Of a stretch of 64,000 bases of DNA, positions 36,887 to 45,382 are shown piece by piece. Both the position numbers and the translations under genes were made by a program. Source of the DNA: Candidatus Accumulibacter cognatus (GTDB lineage: Bacteria; Pseudomonadota; Gammaproteobacteria; Burkholderiales; Rhodocyclaceae); NCBI GenBank assembly GCA_013414765.1, contig CP058708.1, positions 2,971,553 through 3,035,552 of the forward strand, written 5' to 3'. The notes under the pieces were generated by a model. The model searched no databases. It was not told the DNA's origin and saw nothing but the letters and a program-made list of their open reading frames with translations. Position 1 is the stretch's first letter; every line of letters begins with the position of its first letter.

Positions 36887-37594
36887 TTACACGGGCATGG
36901 TGCGGGCGACGACCAGCAGTGCGACCTGCGCGGCGCCGTGCAACTTCAGCGTACGTGCCAATTCGTTCAGAGATGCACCGGTGGTCATCACATCGTCGAC
37001 CAGGAGGAGTCGCTTGTTGGTGTAATCAGACGTGCAGTGAAATGCACCACGCACGTTCCTTGCTCTTTCTCGCCAGGGCAGGTCAGCCTGGATGGCCGTA
37101 TGACGGATGCGGCTGCAACTGCGCGCGTCGATCGGAATTCGGCAGGCCTTGCCGACCGGCCGGGCGAGTTCGAGCGCCTGGTTGAAGCCTCGTTCGCGAA
37201 GGCGCAGGGGATGTAGAGGTAAGGGGATGATCAGGTCGGCAGCGGCGATCTCGCTCAGCCAGGCCAACTGGCGGCCGAAGTAGCCTGCGAGTGCCAGACG
37301 ATGGCCATACTTGAATGACTGCACCAGCTTGTCAATCGGGAAGGCATAGCGAAAGGCGGCGGACGTGGCATCATAGTACGGTGGCCTGACGAGGCAGCGA
37401 CCGCAGACTTCGCCATGTAGGGTTGGCAGCGCACAGCGTGGACAGGCTGGCGACGACGGTCGCGGCAAATCCGTCTCACAGGCTTGGCAGAGGAGGGTTT
37501 CGCCGCTGTTGGCGCCACACAGTAGGCAGTCCTGCGACAGCAGGTGTCCCCACGATCTGCGAATCAGTCCGGCGCTTTGAGTTAAGATTGACAT
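36887..37594 (-). CDS. ComF-family phosphoribosyltransferase-like protein
   Basis: The 235-residue protein carries an N-terminal zinc-finger-like double CxxC region (CLLCGANSGETLLCQAC and CPRCALPTLHGEVCGRC). A type I phosphoribosyltransferase domain follows (FNQALELARPVGKA; PRPP loop LLLVDDVMTTGASLNELART). ComF/GntX proteins take part in DNA uptake or intermembrane DNA transfer in competent bacteria, but the reaction is unknown. It is divergent from bioB; comF beside biotin genes is common in Beta- and Gammaproteobacteria. Confidence 0.93.
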   Translation of the reverse strand: MSILTQSAGLIRRSWGHLLSQDCLLCGANSGETLLCQACETDLPRPSSPACPRCALPTLHGEVCGRCLVRPPYYDATSAAFRYAFPIDKLVQSFKYGHRLALAGYFGRQLAWLSEIAAADLIIPLPLHPLRLRERGFNQALELARPVGKACRIPIDARSCSRIRHTAIQADLPWRERARNVRGAFHCTSDYTNKRLLLVDDVMTTGASLNELARTLKLHGAAQVALLVVARTMPV

Positions 37595-37665
37595 CTCTCA
37601 AGTGCTCGCAAGGAATTTGTATTGTCGGGCCTTAATTTACCCCAACCCTTCAAGGTTTACAGACC

Positions 37666-38658
37666 ATGAACGCAATTCCTCAAGCCGCCGCGCTTACTCC
37701 CGAACACACCGCTGCTGCAGCCCGCACAGCGCGCTGGACTGTCGCCGAAGTCGAGGCGCTATACCAGCTCCCTCTGATGGATCTGATCTTTCGCGCACAA
37801 CAGGTGCACCGCAAGCACTTTGACGCCAACGAGATTCAGCTCTCGACGCTGCTCTCCGTCAAGACCGGTGGCTGTTCCGAGGATTGCGGCTATTGCTCGC
37901 AGTCCGCACGCTACAAGACCGAAACCGAGCGCGAAGACTTGCTGCCTCTCGACGAAGTCGTCGCCGCAGCACAGGCTGCCAAGGACAAGGGCGCCTCGCG
38001 CTTCTGCATGGGCGCTGCCTGGCGAGGTCCAAAAGACAAGGATCTCGCGAAAGTCAGCGAGATGATTCGTGCGGTCAAGGGCCTCGGCCTGCAGACTTGC
38101 GTCACCCTGGGCATGCTCAAGGACGGGCAGGCCAGCGAACTCAAGGAAGCTGGCCTCGATTACTACAACCACAACCTCGATACCGACGCCTCTTTCTATG
38201 GACAGGTGATTACCACCCACAAGCACGCCGACCGTATCGATACCCTGGGCCAGGTGCGCGAAGCCGGAATCAAGGTCTGTTCCGGCGGAATCATCGGCAT
38301 GGGCGAGTCGCGCCGCAACCGTGCGGCATTGATTGCTCAGCTCGCCAATCTCAATCCGCCGCCGGAGTCGGTGCCGATCAACAATCTCGTCCCGATTCCA
38401 GGTACGCCGTTGGCCGAGGTGGCGCCGCTCGATGGTTTCGAGTTCGTGCGTACCATTGCCGCCGCGCGCATCACCATGCCGTCCAGTTTCGTTCGCCTGT
38501 CGGCCGGCCGTCAGGCGATGGCCGAAGAACTGCAGGCCCTATGTTTTCTGGCCGGTGCCAATTCGATCTTCTACGGCGATAAGCTGCTGACCACCGGCAA
38601 CCCCGAAGCCGATCGTGATCAAGTGTTGTTCGAGAAGCTTGGGCTACGGCCGATCTAG
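37666..38658 (+). CDS. bioB: Biotin synthase
   Basis: The 330-residue radical-SAM enzyme inserts sulfur into dethiobiotin. The SAM-cluster cysteines are Cys70, Cys74 and Cys77 in [17 protein letters not shown]. Other family motifs are [27 protein letters not shown] and [17 protein letters not shown]. The first 30 residues (Ala-rich) are longer than in E. coli, usual in this group. bioC follows 15 bases downstream, and comF is divergent. No other bio genes are in the window. Confidence 0.97.
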   Translation: MNAIPQAAALTPEHTAAAARTARWTVAEVEALYQLPLMDLIFRAQQVHRKHFDANEIQLSTLLSVKTGGCSEDCGYCSQSARYKTETEREDLLPLDEVVAAAQAAKDKGASRFCMGAAWRGPKDKDLAKVSEMIRAVKGLGLQTCVTLGMLKDGQASELKEAGLDYYNHNLDTDASFYGQVITTHKHADRIDTLGQVREAGIKVCSGGIIGMGESRRNRAALIAQLANLNPPPESVPINNLVPIPGTPLAEVAPLDGFEFVRTIAAARITMPSSFVRLSAGRQAMAEELQALCFLAGANSIFYGDKLLTTGNPEADRDQVLFEKLGLRPI

Positions 38659-38673
38659 TCGTCCCGCTCGTCG

Positions 38674-39561
38674 ATGAAGACGCAGGCGCAGTTCGTCGAG
38701 CAGCGCCAGGTACAACGAAATTTTGCGCGGGCTGCGTCCACCTACGATGAAGTGGCGGTGTTGCAGCGCGAAGTCGGCAGGCGCATGCTCGAACGCCTCG
38801 ACTATGTGCGCATCGAACCGCAGCGAGTCCTTGATCTTGGTTGCGGCACCGGCGCCAGTCTCAGCGCACTGCGCGAACGTTATCCCAAGGCATTGCTGTT
38901 GGGCGTCGATCTTTGCGAAGCGATGCTGCAGGCCGGACAGGCGCAGCGCTCGCGGTTGCGCTGGTTGCTCCCTTTCCTGCGCGGCAGGCCGCCACCGCTG
39001 CTGGTCGCAGATGCCGCCAGCCTGCCCTTGCCAGGACAGTCGATCGGTTTCATGTGGTCGAACCTGATGCTGCCCTGGCTTGACGATCCCATGGCCGTAT
39101 TTCGTGAAGTGCATCGACTGCTTGCAGTCGAGGGGCTCCTGATGTTTTCGACTTTCGGGCCGGACACTCTGAAGGAATTGCGCGCCAGCTTTTGCGATGG
39201 TTACGTCCATACCCAGCGCTTTATCGACATGCACGACTACGGCGACATGCTCGTCAAGTGTGGTTTTGCAGATCCGGTGATGGATGCCGAGGTACTGACG
39301 ATGACCTACGCGAGCTTCGACGACCTGCTCAACGATCTGCGTCGCAGCGGTTCAAGCTGTGCGATGCGCGCTCGACGACATGGTCTGATGGGACGATCAG
39401 CCTGGGCCGAGGTACGCGCCGCCTATCAGCAACTCGCGAACGCCGGACGGCTGCCGGCGACCGTCGAAGTGGTTTATGGACACGCCTGGAAGGCCCCGCC
39501 GAGAAAGATGGCCGACGGGCGGGCAATCGTCCGTTTTGACCCTAAACAGCGCGTGCGCTGA
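38674..39561 (+). CDS. bioC: Malonyl-ACP O-methyltransferase BioC
   Basis: The 295-residue protein has the BioC N-terminal motif VQRNFARAASTYDEVAVLQREVGRRM. The SAM site is VLDLGCGTGASLSALRERYP, followed by FMWSNLMLPWLDDP and LLMFSTFGPDTLKELR. BioC methylates malonyl-ACP to disguise it for fatty-acid synthesis and start pimelate assembly. It follows bioB directly, so the two biotin genes form one unit. The bioH esterase needed to remove the methyl group was not seen beside it; the alpha/beta hydrolase at 42058 is not an obvious BioH. Confidence 0.94.
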   Translation: MKTQAQFVEQRQVQRNFARAASTYDEVAVLQREVGRRMLERLDYVRIEPQRVLDLGCGTGASLSALRERYPKALLLGVDLCEAMLQAGQAQRSRLRWLLPFLRGRPPPLLVADAASLPLPGQSIGFMWSNLMLPWLDDPMAVFREVHRLLAVEGLLMFSTFGPDTLKELRASFCDGYVHTQRFIDMHDYGDMLVKCGFADPVMDAEVLTMTYASFDDLLNDLRRSGSSCAMRARRHGLMGRSAWAEVRAAYQQLANAGRLPATVEVVYGHAWKAPPRKMADGRAIVRFDPKQRVR

Positions 39562-39650
39562 TTCGGCAGGAAGGAGCAACGGACACATCATCAAATCGCT
39601 ATCCATCCCGTTCCATCCCAAGATACAATCGCAGGATTCTTTTCGAAGGC

Positions 39651-40925
39651 ATGCTTCCGATCAAAAACCCTCTCAGTACCCTTTCCGCTACTTTCCTCGT
39701 CGTGGCCAGCATGTTGGGTACGGGAATCCTCACTACGACAGGAATCATACTTTCTCTGCTCAAGGCGCCGGAGGCGGTGATCCTTGTCTGGGTGATGGGG
39801 GGTATTCTGGCCTGTTTCGGCGCCTTCTGCTATGGGGTCATCGTCAAGGCTTTGCCCAGGAACGGCGGTGAGGCGATCATCCTGCGGGAATTCTTTTCCC
39901 CGGTCCTTGGGGAGATTGCCGGCTGGACGTCCTTTGTCGTCGGTTTTGCCGCCTCCAACGCGGCTACCTCGCTGGCCCTCGCTGCTTATCTGGATGCCGC
40001 ACTTCCTCAGCTTGCGCTGTCGCATGAGCTGGTAGCCTGCGGCACGCTCGTCTTGGTGACCGCACTGCACAGTATCGTGGGGCCGTCAGGCATACGTATC
40101 CAGACCTTGCTGGCCATCATCAAATTTTCTCTTCTGGCCGGCCTCGGTCTATATGGATTGATGTTGGCCTCTCCCCCCACGCCGGCCGATGTCGAGTCGG
40201 CATCCAGAATGGCGGGTTTCGGCCCAGACTGGGGCGTCGCCATGATGCTGGTCATGTTTGCCTACAGCGGTTGGAATGCCGCCATTTACGTTGCCGAGGA
40301 AGCACCCAACCCGGGGCGTACCGTGCGTAATGCGATGGTTATTGGGGCGATCATTACTCTTCTCCTTTATGTGACCCTCAACCTGGCGCTGCTCAACAGC
40401 CTGCCGACCACCGAAATTGATGGCGTCATCCCGGTGATGGCGATCCTGGTGAAATCGCTCTTCGGCACACAGGCCTCAGCCTGGTTCTCCGGAATCGTCG
40501 CTTTCGCTCTGCTTTCCTCCCTCGGCGCATCCGCTTTCATCGGGCCGCGGGTGCTGGCGACAGTGCTCTCCTGGTTGGCCCCCCAGAAACCCACCTCTTC
40601 GCCCTCGGCCGAGGTTTCTCCCCAGTTATTTTGGCTACAGGCAGGGCTCTCCATTCTGATGGTGATTACCGGCACCTTCGAGCAGATCCTCACGATCATG
40701 GGGTTCCTTCTCGGCGTCTTCCCGGTACTCTGCGTGCTGGGCATGTACCGGATCAAGGAACAGACGCCCGCTGTCGCCCGCTATCTGTTCGCTCCCTTGT
40801 TTGTTGGCGTCATGAGCATCATCCTGATCCTGGGTGCGGTGCAACGTCCCGCGGAAGTGAGCATTGCGCTGCTCCTGGTCTTCGCTTTTTCTCTCCTGCG
40901 CTTCGGCAAGTACCGATTCGCCTGA
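39651..40925 (+). CDS. APC-superfamily amino acid permease
   Basis: The 424-residue polytopic protein has about 11-12 hydrophobic segments. Family traits include the helix-1 SAM-LGTGI-like turn (VVASMLGTGILTTTGIIL) and FAYSGWNAAIYVAEEAPNPGRTVRNAM, a typical APC helix-6/loop motif. It should be a cation- or proton-coupled amino-acid transporter in the inner membrane. The substrate cannot be read. Upstream spacing from bioC is about 90 bases. A secreted protein gene follows after 27 bases, so the two may be co-transcribed. Confidence 0.88.
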   Translation: MLPIKNPLSTLSATFLVVASMLGTGILTTTGIILSLLKAPEAVILVWVMGGILACFGAFCYGVIVKALPRNGGEAIILREFFSPVLGEIAGWTSFVVGFAASNAATSLALAAYLDAALPQLALSHELVACGTLVLVTALHSIVGPSGIRIQTLLAIIKFSLLAGLGLYGLMLASPPTPADVESASRMAGFGPDWGVAMMLVMFAYSGWNAAIYVAEEAPNPGRTVRNAMVIGAIITLLLYVTLNLALLNSLPTTEIDGVIPVMAILVKSLFGTQASAWFSGIVAFALLSSLGASAFIGPRVLATVLSWLAPQKPTSSPSAEVSPQLFWLQAGLSILMVITGTFEQILTIMGFLLGVFPVLCVLGMYRIKEQTPAVARYLFAPLFVGVMSIILILGAVQRPAEVSIALLLVFAFSLLRFGKYRFA

Positions 40926-40952
40926 TTCACTGGTTTCTGGAGATCCCTGCCC

Positions 40953-42077
40953 ATGCCTCGTTCGCTGCGCTGCCATCGCCATCTGGTTCTGATTGGGCTT
41001 TTCCTGGCCTTGTTGGGCGCCGGCGGATCTGCCAATGCCCGTACCACCGATTCGCTGGCCCGTGCCTACGCTGGCCTGCCGGATTCCCGGCAAGCCACTT
41101 CGAACGACGTTCCGGAAGCCGGTGCGGCCTATGGCAAGACGGTGGACCAGTCGTGGATTGCTTACCGCAATAGTACTGGCCAACCAGCGGCAAACTGGGC
41201 AGCCAAACACATCGCTGCACCGGCGGGTGGCACGGTTTTTTATCCCTTCGCTGGCCCGGACCTGGTGACGGTTGCCCAGTTATTCCCTGCCGCTGAGCGC
41301 TATGTGCTGGTGGCCATGCAGCCTGCCCAGCCGCCGGTAGACCCGTTGCAGTTGTCGGAAGCCGCACGCCAGAATTTCTACCGGAAATTCAGTGGCGAGT
41401 GGCGGAAGTTCGGTCGCCTCGGTTTCTTTCGCACCAACGATCTGGATGCCGATGTCCGCGATAAGCAGGTCAGAATAGGTCTGACGCCTATCTTGATGGC
41501 CTTTGCCGCCCGCTTGGGATATACAGTCGTCGAGGTATCTCCGATTGCCCTGAGCCCGGAAACCGGCGAATTCGAGCCTCTCGTGAACGCGCGTACGGAC
41601 GCCTGGAACGCTGTCCGGCTCACCCTCTCCCGGGCTGGGAAAACCGTGCGGGTCGATTATGTGCGCATGGATCTTTCCAATTCCTACCTGGAATCCCACG
41701 AATTGTCGCGGGTCTGGATGACACGCATGGCGCGCCATCCGGTTCTTCTCAAGGCTGCCTCCCATTTGCCCCAGAACGCTAGTTTTTCGATCATACGGGA
41801 TGCGCTGGTGACTAATACCCCGCTACTTGTGCAGGATGAAACCGGCGTTGACTATCGCGAGTTGGGCAAGATCGGCGACGTGGCGTTGTATGGCCATTTC
41901 GAGCGGCCGCATCCCCTGTTCAATCCGAAATCCCAGCAATCCTTGGCAGCCGCCTATCGTGTCGGCAAGACCAGCGGCGAACTCCCGTTTGCCTTTAGTT
42001 ACCAGAAGGGCAGCAACCAGCGATGTCTCCAGGTGGTTCGGCGGCGGGTCGTGGGAGCTACGGCACAAGTTTACTGA
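40953..42077 (+). CDS. Secreted protein of unknown function
   Basis: The 374-residue protein has a Sec signal peptide (VLIGLFLALLGAGGSANA, cleavage near residue 29). The mature part includes TVFYPFAGPDLVTVAQLFP, RFGRLGFF-like FGRLGFFRTNDLDADVRD, VRVDYVRMDLSNSYLESH and PLLVQDETGVDYRELGK. No catalytic motif or family name recognised. Only one cysteine remains in the mature part (near residue 358). Its last 20 bases overlap the 3' end of the convergent alpha/beta hydrolase gene. Location is probably periplasmic. Confidence 0.75.
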   Translation: MPRSLRCHRHLVLIGLFLALLGAGGSANARTTDSLARAYAGLPDSRQATSNDVPEAGAAYGKTVDQSWIAYRNSTGQPAANWAAKHIAAPAGGTVFYPFAGPDLVTVAQLFPAAERYVLVAMQPAQPPVDPLQLSEAARQNFYRKFSGEWRKFGRLGFFRTNDLDADVRDKQVRIGLTPILMAFAARLGYTVVEVSPIALSPETGEFEPLVNARTDAWNAVRLTLSRAGKTVRVDYVRMDLSNSYLESHELSRVWMTRMARHPVLLKAASHLPQNASFSIIRDALVTNTPLLVQDETGVDYRELGKIGDVALYGHFERPHPLFNPKSQQSLAAAYRVGKTSGELPFAFSYQKGSNQRCLQVVRRRVVGATAQVY

Positions 42078-42975
42078 AGACCCGGAGAGAGAAGTTCCGG
42101 ACCAGAGTGTTGAAATCATCCGCGGCCTCGTAGAAAAGCGCGTGACCGGCGTCCTCGTAGATTTTGATTTCTGCCAGATCAGGTCCACGCTTCCGACTCA
42201 GGGCGGCGGCTTGGTCACGCAGACGGGGCGTCACCGCGTAGAGGACCGGAACCTCTTGCCGGTTGACGATATCTCGCCAATAGGTACGCGGATAGGGTTG
42301 GGCGAGCAATTCCATTGCGGCCTTGGGCGGGACTCCCAGGGCTGAAGCCAGTACCGCCTGGCGTAAGGCCGGCGGCAGTGGCTGGCGGAAGATGGAGTCG
42401 CAGAAACCGGTGAGATAGGGGACGCGTCGCTGCGGATCGGCCAGATTCTCCTGGCGTCGGGAGGGTCGAGGCGGCGGAGGGTTGCCCTCGCCTATCGAGT
42501 TGTCAATCAGGATCAGACCCCGCAACCGGGCCGGTCGGCGCTGCTCGATGAAATCCAGGGTTTCCAGGACACCCAGTGACCAGCCCGCCAGGATGAAATC
42601 CCCCACACCCGCTGCCGCTAGCAGCTCATCCATATCCCGGAGGCGAATCTCGGGGCGATGGGATCCTGGGTACACCTGGGAAAGCCCCTGCGAGCGAGGG
42701 TCGAAGGCGATCACGCGGAACTCCCTGGACAAACCAGCCAGTTGCGCTTCGAAAACGGCCGCAGGCATCAGCCAACCAGGAACAAACAGCAGCGTGCGTT
42801 CACCTGAACCTGCCTCCAGGTAGTGGAGCCGCAATCCATCGGAAGTCTCAAAGTACCTGTCCATGGTAGCTGTCATACCCATCGCGCTGAAAATTCCTAG
42901 CGATACAAATACCCACACCTGCCTCAAAGCCAATCTGAGGGCTGTCCTGTTGAGTCGATGGCCAAAGTCTCTCAT
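42058..42975 (-). CDS. Alpha/beta hydrolase, membrane-anchored or exported
   Basis: The 305-residue protein starts at ATG 42975. The longer in-frame extension to 43116 reads through a repeat (PLPRPLPHAGGG) and is rejected. An N-terminal hydrophobic stretch (about 17-36) is a signal or anchor. The hydrolase core has LFVPGWLMPAAVF (oxyanion), LAGWSLGVLETL (nucleophile Ser), IDNSIGEG and the histidine in YEDAGHALFYEAADDF. The substrate is unknown; the fold includes esterases, haloperoxidases and lactonases. Convergent 20-base overlap with the secreted-protein gene. Confidence 0.85.
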   Translation of the reverse strand: MRDFGHRLNRTALRLALRQVWVFVSLGIFSAMGMTATMDRYFETSDGLRLHYLEAGSGERTLLFVPGWLMPAAVFEAQLAGLSREFRVIAFDPRSQGLSQVYPGSHRPEIRLRDMDELLAAAGVGDFILAGWSLGVLETLDFIEQRRPARLRGLILIDNSIGEGNPPPPRPSRRQENLADPQRRVPYLTGFCDSIFRQPLPPALRQAVLASALGVPPKAAMELLAQPYPRTYWRDIVNRQEVPVLYAVTPRLRDQAAALSRKRGPDLAEIKIYEDAGHALFYEAADDFNTLVRNFSLRVFSKLVP

Positions 42976-43004
42976 GATGCCCTTGCGCGCTGCTTTTATA
43001 TAAT

Positions 43005-43150
43005 GTGAAAGTCGCGTATGCGACTCACGAATCTCCCCTCCCCCCGCGTGGGGGAGGGGTCGGGGGAGAGGGATACGGTCATGACTTTCATGATCGGGGG
43101 TGCCTGGAAAAGTCATGACCGTTGGTGTGAAAGTCGCGTTGGCGACTCAC
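43005..43150 (-). repeat. Dispersed palindromic repeat, copy A
   Basis: Read on the minus strand, the element has a 24-bp palindromic unit (GTGAGTCGCCAACGCGACTTTC and the next bases) at each end, at 43127-43150 and 43005-43028. Between them lie the inverted repeat ACGGTCATGACTTT/AAAGTCATGACCGT (43075-43088 and 43109-43122) and a C/G-rich hairpin. The minus-strand sequence aligns with 28234-28356. It spans the junction of a gene fragment and the promoter of the alpha/beta hydrolase. Confidence 0.75.
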
Positions 43151-43382
43151 CCGTCACCGCATCAGCAACCTGCCTGGCCCATCCCGTCAGAAGCTCTTGG
43201 CCCGTCTCCCGGAGGATTGCTGTCACGCGCCGCCCGGCTTCGTCGGCACGCCGTAGGTCTCTCTGGGCATTCTCCATCAGATCCAGCTTCTCCAGCAGCT
43301 TGGCCAACCTCTTGGGCTGGGCAGCCAGGCGGGCCGCCAAGACTCTCGTATCGAAAGCTTCGTCGCAGGAAATGAGGGGCAT
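43113..43382 (-). pseudogene. Gene fragment ending inside the palindromic repeat
   Basis: ATG 43382 follows CGGAGAGAAGCC. The first 75 residues look like real helical coding sequence (DTRVLAARLAAQPKRLAKLL, RRADEAGRRVTAILRETGQEL). The last 12 residues are translated from the palindromic repeat, so the original gene was probably longer and was cut by the repeat. The N-terminal segment could be the start of a transposase-type protein, but I cannot name the family. Confidence 0.5.
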
Positions 43383-43485
43383 GGCTTCTCTCCGGGGATG
43401 GGAACGCTACTCTACCGCAGACTCCTCGCCAATTTGTCAAAGTTGCTGACTATTATCGGCGTAGGGACTCGTCCAACACTCTCAT

Positions 43486-43758
43486 TCACACCCGCAAACG
43501 GCTGACCGCCACCGATTCGATGCCGCTGTCCGGCGTCAACGTAAAGGCGAATTCGTGCCGGCGGAGCGCGCCCAGGTCGTACATGCGCTTGTCAGCGGGG
43601 GGCAGTCAGCAAATCCCCGCACTTGAGGATGTGCTCTGCGTTTCCTCAATCGCCGCGAAATCAAACTCCTGCAACAGCTCGCCTGCCGAGAAGCAGCGCA
43701 CCAATCGTGGATTCGGCATCTGTCGGAAGAAATCGCGGGTCGAGTAGTGGCTGGTCAT
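43486..43758 (-). pseudogene. Internally deleted remnant of an unknown island gene
   Basis: ATG 43758 opens MTSHYSTRDFFRQMPNPRLV, an N-terminus I associate with long uncharacterised proteins of mobile islands. The frame stops after 50 codons at 43606. Just beyond, another minus-strand frame reads LPPADKRMYDLGALRRHEF and then FTLTPDSGIESVAVSRLRV, ending at 43486, which resembles the C-terminal part of the same kind of protein. A large internal deletion would account for both. Function unknown. Confidence 0.45.
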
Positions 43759-43814
43759 GTCTCACTTCCATGGGACCGAACATGTCATGAATTTGGATTG
43801 TGCCGGACTTTCCG

Positions 43815-43839
43815 GTACATTACCGTACTTCCGCAGTAC
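43815..43839. promoter_or_regulatory. Probable operator of the RHH gene (three GTAC boxes)
   Basis: GTAC occurs at 43815, 43825 and 43836, 10 and 11 bases apart, on one face of the helix. The cluster is 23-47 bases before the RHH start. Palindromic boxes at this spacing suit cooperative binding by ribbon-helix-helix dimers, so autoregulation is likely. Confidence 0.4.
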
Positions 43840-43861
43840 AAGCGCCACACAAGGAGAAACC

Positions 43862-44098
43862 ATGGCTCCCGGCAAGACAGCCATCTTGAGTCTTCGCATC
43901 GAACCCGGTCTGAAGGAAGCACTGCGCGCCGCCGCCGAACAGGAACACCGCAGCATCGCCAACATGGTGGAAGTGATGATCCGCGAGTATTGCGGGCGGA
44001 ACAGCGTCGCCCTTGCCGAACAACCTGCACCCATCTACAGCAAGCAGTCTCGCGCAGCCGACGAGACAAAATCGCCAAGAACCAAGAAAGACGCATGA
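43862..44098 (+). CDS. Ribbon-helix-helix DNA-binding protein
   Basis: The 78-residue protein starts at ATG 43862 after AAGGAG. Residues about 8-45 form an Arc/CopG-type ribbon-helix-helix: AILSLRIEPGLKEALRAAA then EQEHRSIANMVEVMIREYC. The Lys/Arg/Thr-rich C-terminus is probably disordered. Such proteins serve as antitoxins or as autorepressors of island genes. Its stop overlaps the ATG of a truncated partner gene (44095), suggesting a two-gene unit before IS insertion. Confidence 0.8.
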   Translation: MAPGKTAILSLRIEPGLKEALRAAAEQEHRSIANMVEVMIREYCGRNSVALAEQPAPIYSKQSRAADETKSPRTKKDA

Positions 44099-44190
44099 AC
44101 ACCAAGGAAGTCATCGACCGGATCTTCAAGGAACCCGGCGTCCAGTTTGAACTGAGAGAGGTGGCCCCGGAAATTCGGACAGGAGGATAA
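44095..44190 (+). pseudogene. Truncated partner of the RHH gene
   Basis: ATG 44095 overlaps the RHH stop (ATGA). The frame encodes MNTKEVIDRIFKEPGVQFEL plus two or three more native residues and then enters the left end of the IS3-family element at 44162, stopping at 44190. The missing remainder is not found on the other side of the IS, where hsdM sequence begins. It is too short to name; it could be a toxin or the first gene of the modification operon. Confidence 0.6.
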
Positions 44191-44246
44191 GTGGTAGCCT
44201 TGCCCCCACGAACGGCTGCGGAAGCAGCCCCAACAGGAGCAAGAGC

Positions 44247-44552
44247 ATGACAAGAAGGACGAGACGGAACCACACACCGGCATTCAAGGCACAAGTGTCC
44301 CTGGCGGCGCTGAAGAGCGACAAGACGCTAGCGGAGCTGGCGCAGCAGTATGACCTTCACCCGAATCAGATCACGGACTGGAAGCGGCAACTGACGGAGC
44401 GTGCGGTGCAGGTTTTTGGGGACACCGGCAGCCCGACGAACAGCGATCCTGACCTGACGAAGCTGCACGCCAAGATCGGCCAGTTGACGCTGGAAAACGA
44501 TTTTTTAGAACATGCGCTCACCCAGGCGGGCCTGCTGAGCGCAAGACGATGA
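44247..44552 (+). CDS. IS3-family transposase OrfA
   Basis: The 101-residue protein is the helix-turn-helix and leucine-zipper subunit of IS3 elements. RRNHTPAFKAQVSLAALKSD and LAELAQQYDLHPNQITDWKR form the HTH_Tnp_1 domain; LHAKIGQLTLENDFLEHAL is the zipper. Its stop overlaps the OrfB start as ATGA; many IS3 elements instead fuse the two by -1 frameshifting, and a TTTTTT run at about 44499 is the only slippery stretch seen. Confidence 0.93.
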   Translation: MTRRTRRNHTPAFKAQVSLAALKSDKTLAELAQQYDLHPNQITDWKRQLTERAVQVFGDTGSPTNSDPDLTKLHAKIGQLTLENDFLEHALTQAGLLSARR

Positions 44553-45382
44553 TTGACCGCAACCACAAGCTCCCCGTATCGCATCAGTGTCCCCTGCTGG
44601 GGCTGGCGCGTTCGACCGCCTACTACACGCCCCGCGAGGTCTCAGCGGAGGACTTGGCGCTGATGCGCCGGATAGACGAGTTACATCTTGATCACCCGTT
44701 CGCCGGCGCCCGCATGTTGCGCGATCTACTCCGCCCCGAGGGCTTCGAGGCCGGGCGCAAGCACATCGGCACCCTGATGGCGCGCATGGGGATCGAAGCC
44801 CTCTATCGGAAGCCCCACACCTCTCGTCGGCAGCGGGGGGATGAAATCCATCCCTACCTCCTGCGCGGCCTCGCGATCGAGCGGCCCAATCAAGCGTGGG
44901 CGGCGGACATCACCTACATCCCGATGCGCCGAGGCTTTCTCTACCTGTTCGCCGTGATCGACGGGTTCTCGCGGCGGGTCCTTGCCTGGCGGCTTTCCAA
45001 CACCTTGACGACCGACTTCTGTCTGGACGCGGTGCGGGAAGCCATCCACCGCCACGGCTGCCCGGAGATCTTCAACACTGATCAGGGTGGCCAATTCACC
45101 AGCGGCGAATTCACCGGTTTGCTCAAGGCGCACGACATCCGGATCAGTATGGACGGCAAGGGGTCCTGGCGGGACAACGTCTTCGTCGAGCGCCTGTGGA
45201 AAAGCGTCAAGTACGAAGAGGGGTATCTCAAGGCCTATGACAACGTCGCCGATGCGAAAGCCAACCTGGCCACGTATCTGCGTTTCTACAACGAGCGACG
45301 ACCGCATCGTTCCCGGGAGGGCAAGACGCCGGACGTTGCCTACTTCGTGGCGCTCGCGTCGGCAACCCCAGGAGCGGCGTAA
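44549..45382 (+). CDS. IS3-family transposase OrfB (integrase core)
   Basis: The 277-residue protein has an HTH_21-type start (LALMRRIDELHLDHPFAGARM). The retroviral-type integrase core is complete: first Asp in AWAADITYIPMRRGFLYLF, second Asp in EIFNTDQGGQFTSGEFTG and the Glu in GSWRDNVFVERLWKSVKYEE. A YLRFYNERRPHRSREGKTPD ending is typical. No frameshift or stop interrupts it, so the element may still transpose. Confidence 0.94.
   Translation: MIDRNHKLPVSHQCPLLGLARSTAYYTPREVSAEDLALMRRIDELHLDHPFAGARMLRDLLRPEGFEAGRKHIGTLMARMGIEALYRKPHTSRRQRGDEIHPYLLRGLAIERPNQAWAADITYIPMRRGFLYLFAVIDGFSRRVLAWRLSNTLTTDFCLDAVREAIHRHGCPEIFNTDQGGQFTSGEFTGLLKAHDIRISMDGKGSWRDNVFVERLWKSVKYEEGYLKAYDNVADAKANLATYLRFYNERRPHRSREGKTPDVAYFVALASATPGAA

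Noticed and set aside
42976-43116. N-terminal extension of the alpha/beta hydrolase
   Set aside because: The extension is translated from the palindromic repeat (PLPRPLPHAGGG), a common artefact; ATG 42975 gives a sensible signal-anchor start.
43005-43150. CRISPR-like array at the palindromic repeat
   Set aside because: There are only two copies of the 24-base unit, with a structured interior rather than spacers, and no cas genes in the window.
43153-43500. Left attachment site of the island near 43.2-43.5 kb
   Set aside because: I searched by eye for a copy of the tRNA-Leu 3' end and found none; the left boundary is therefore left open.
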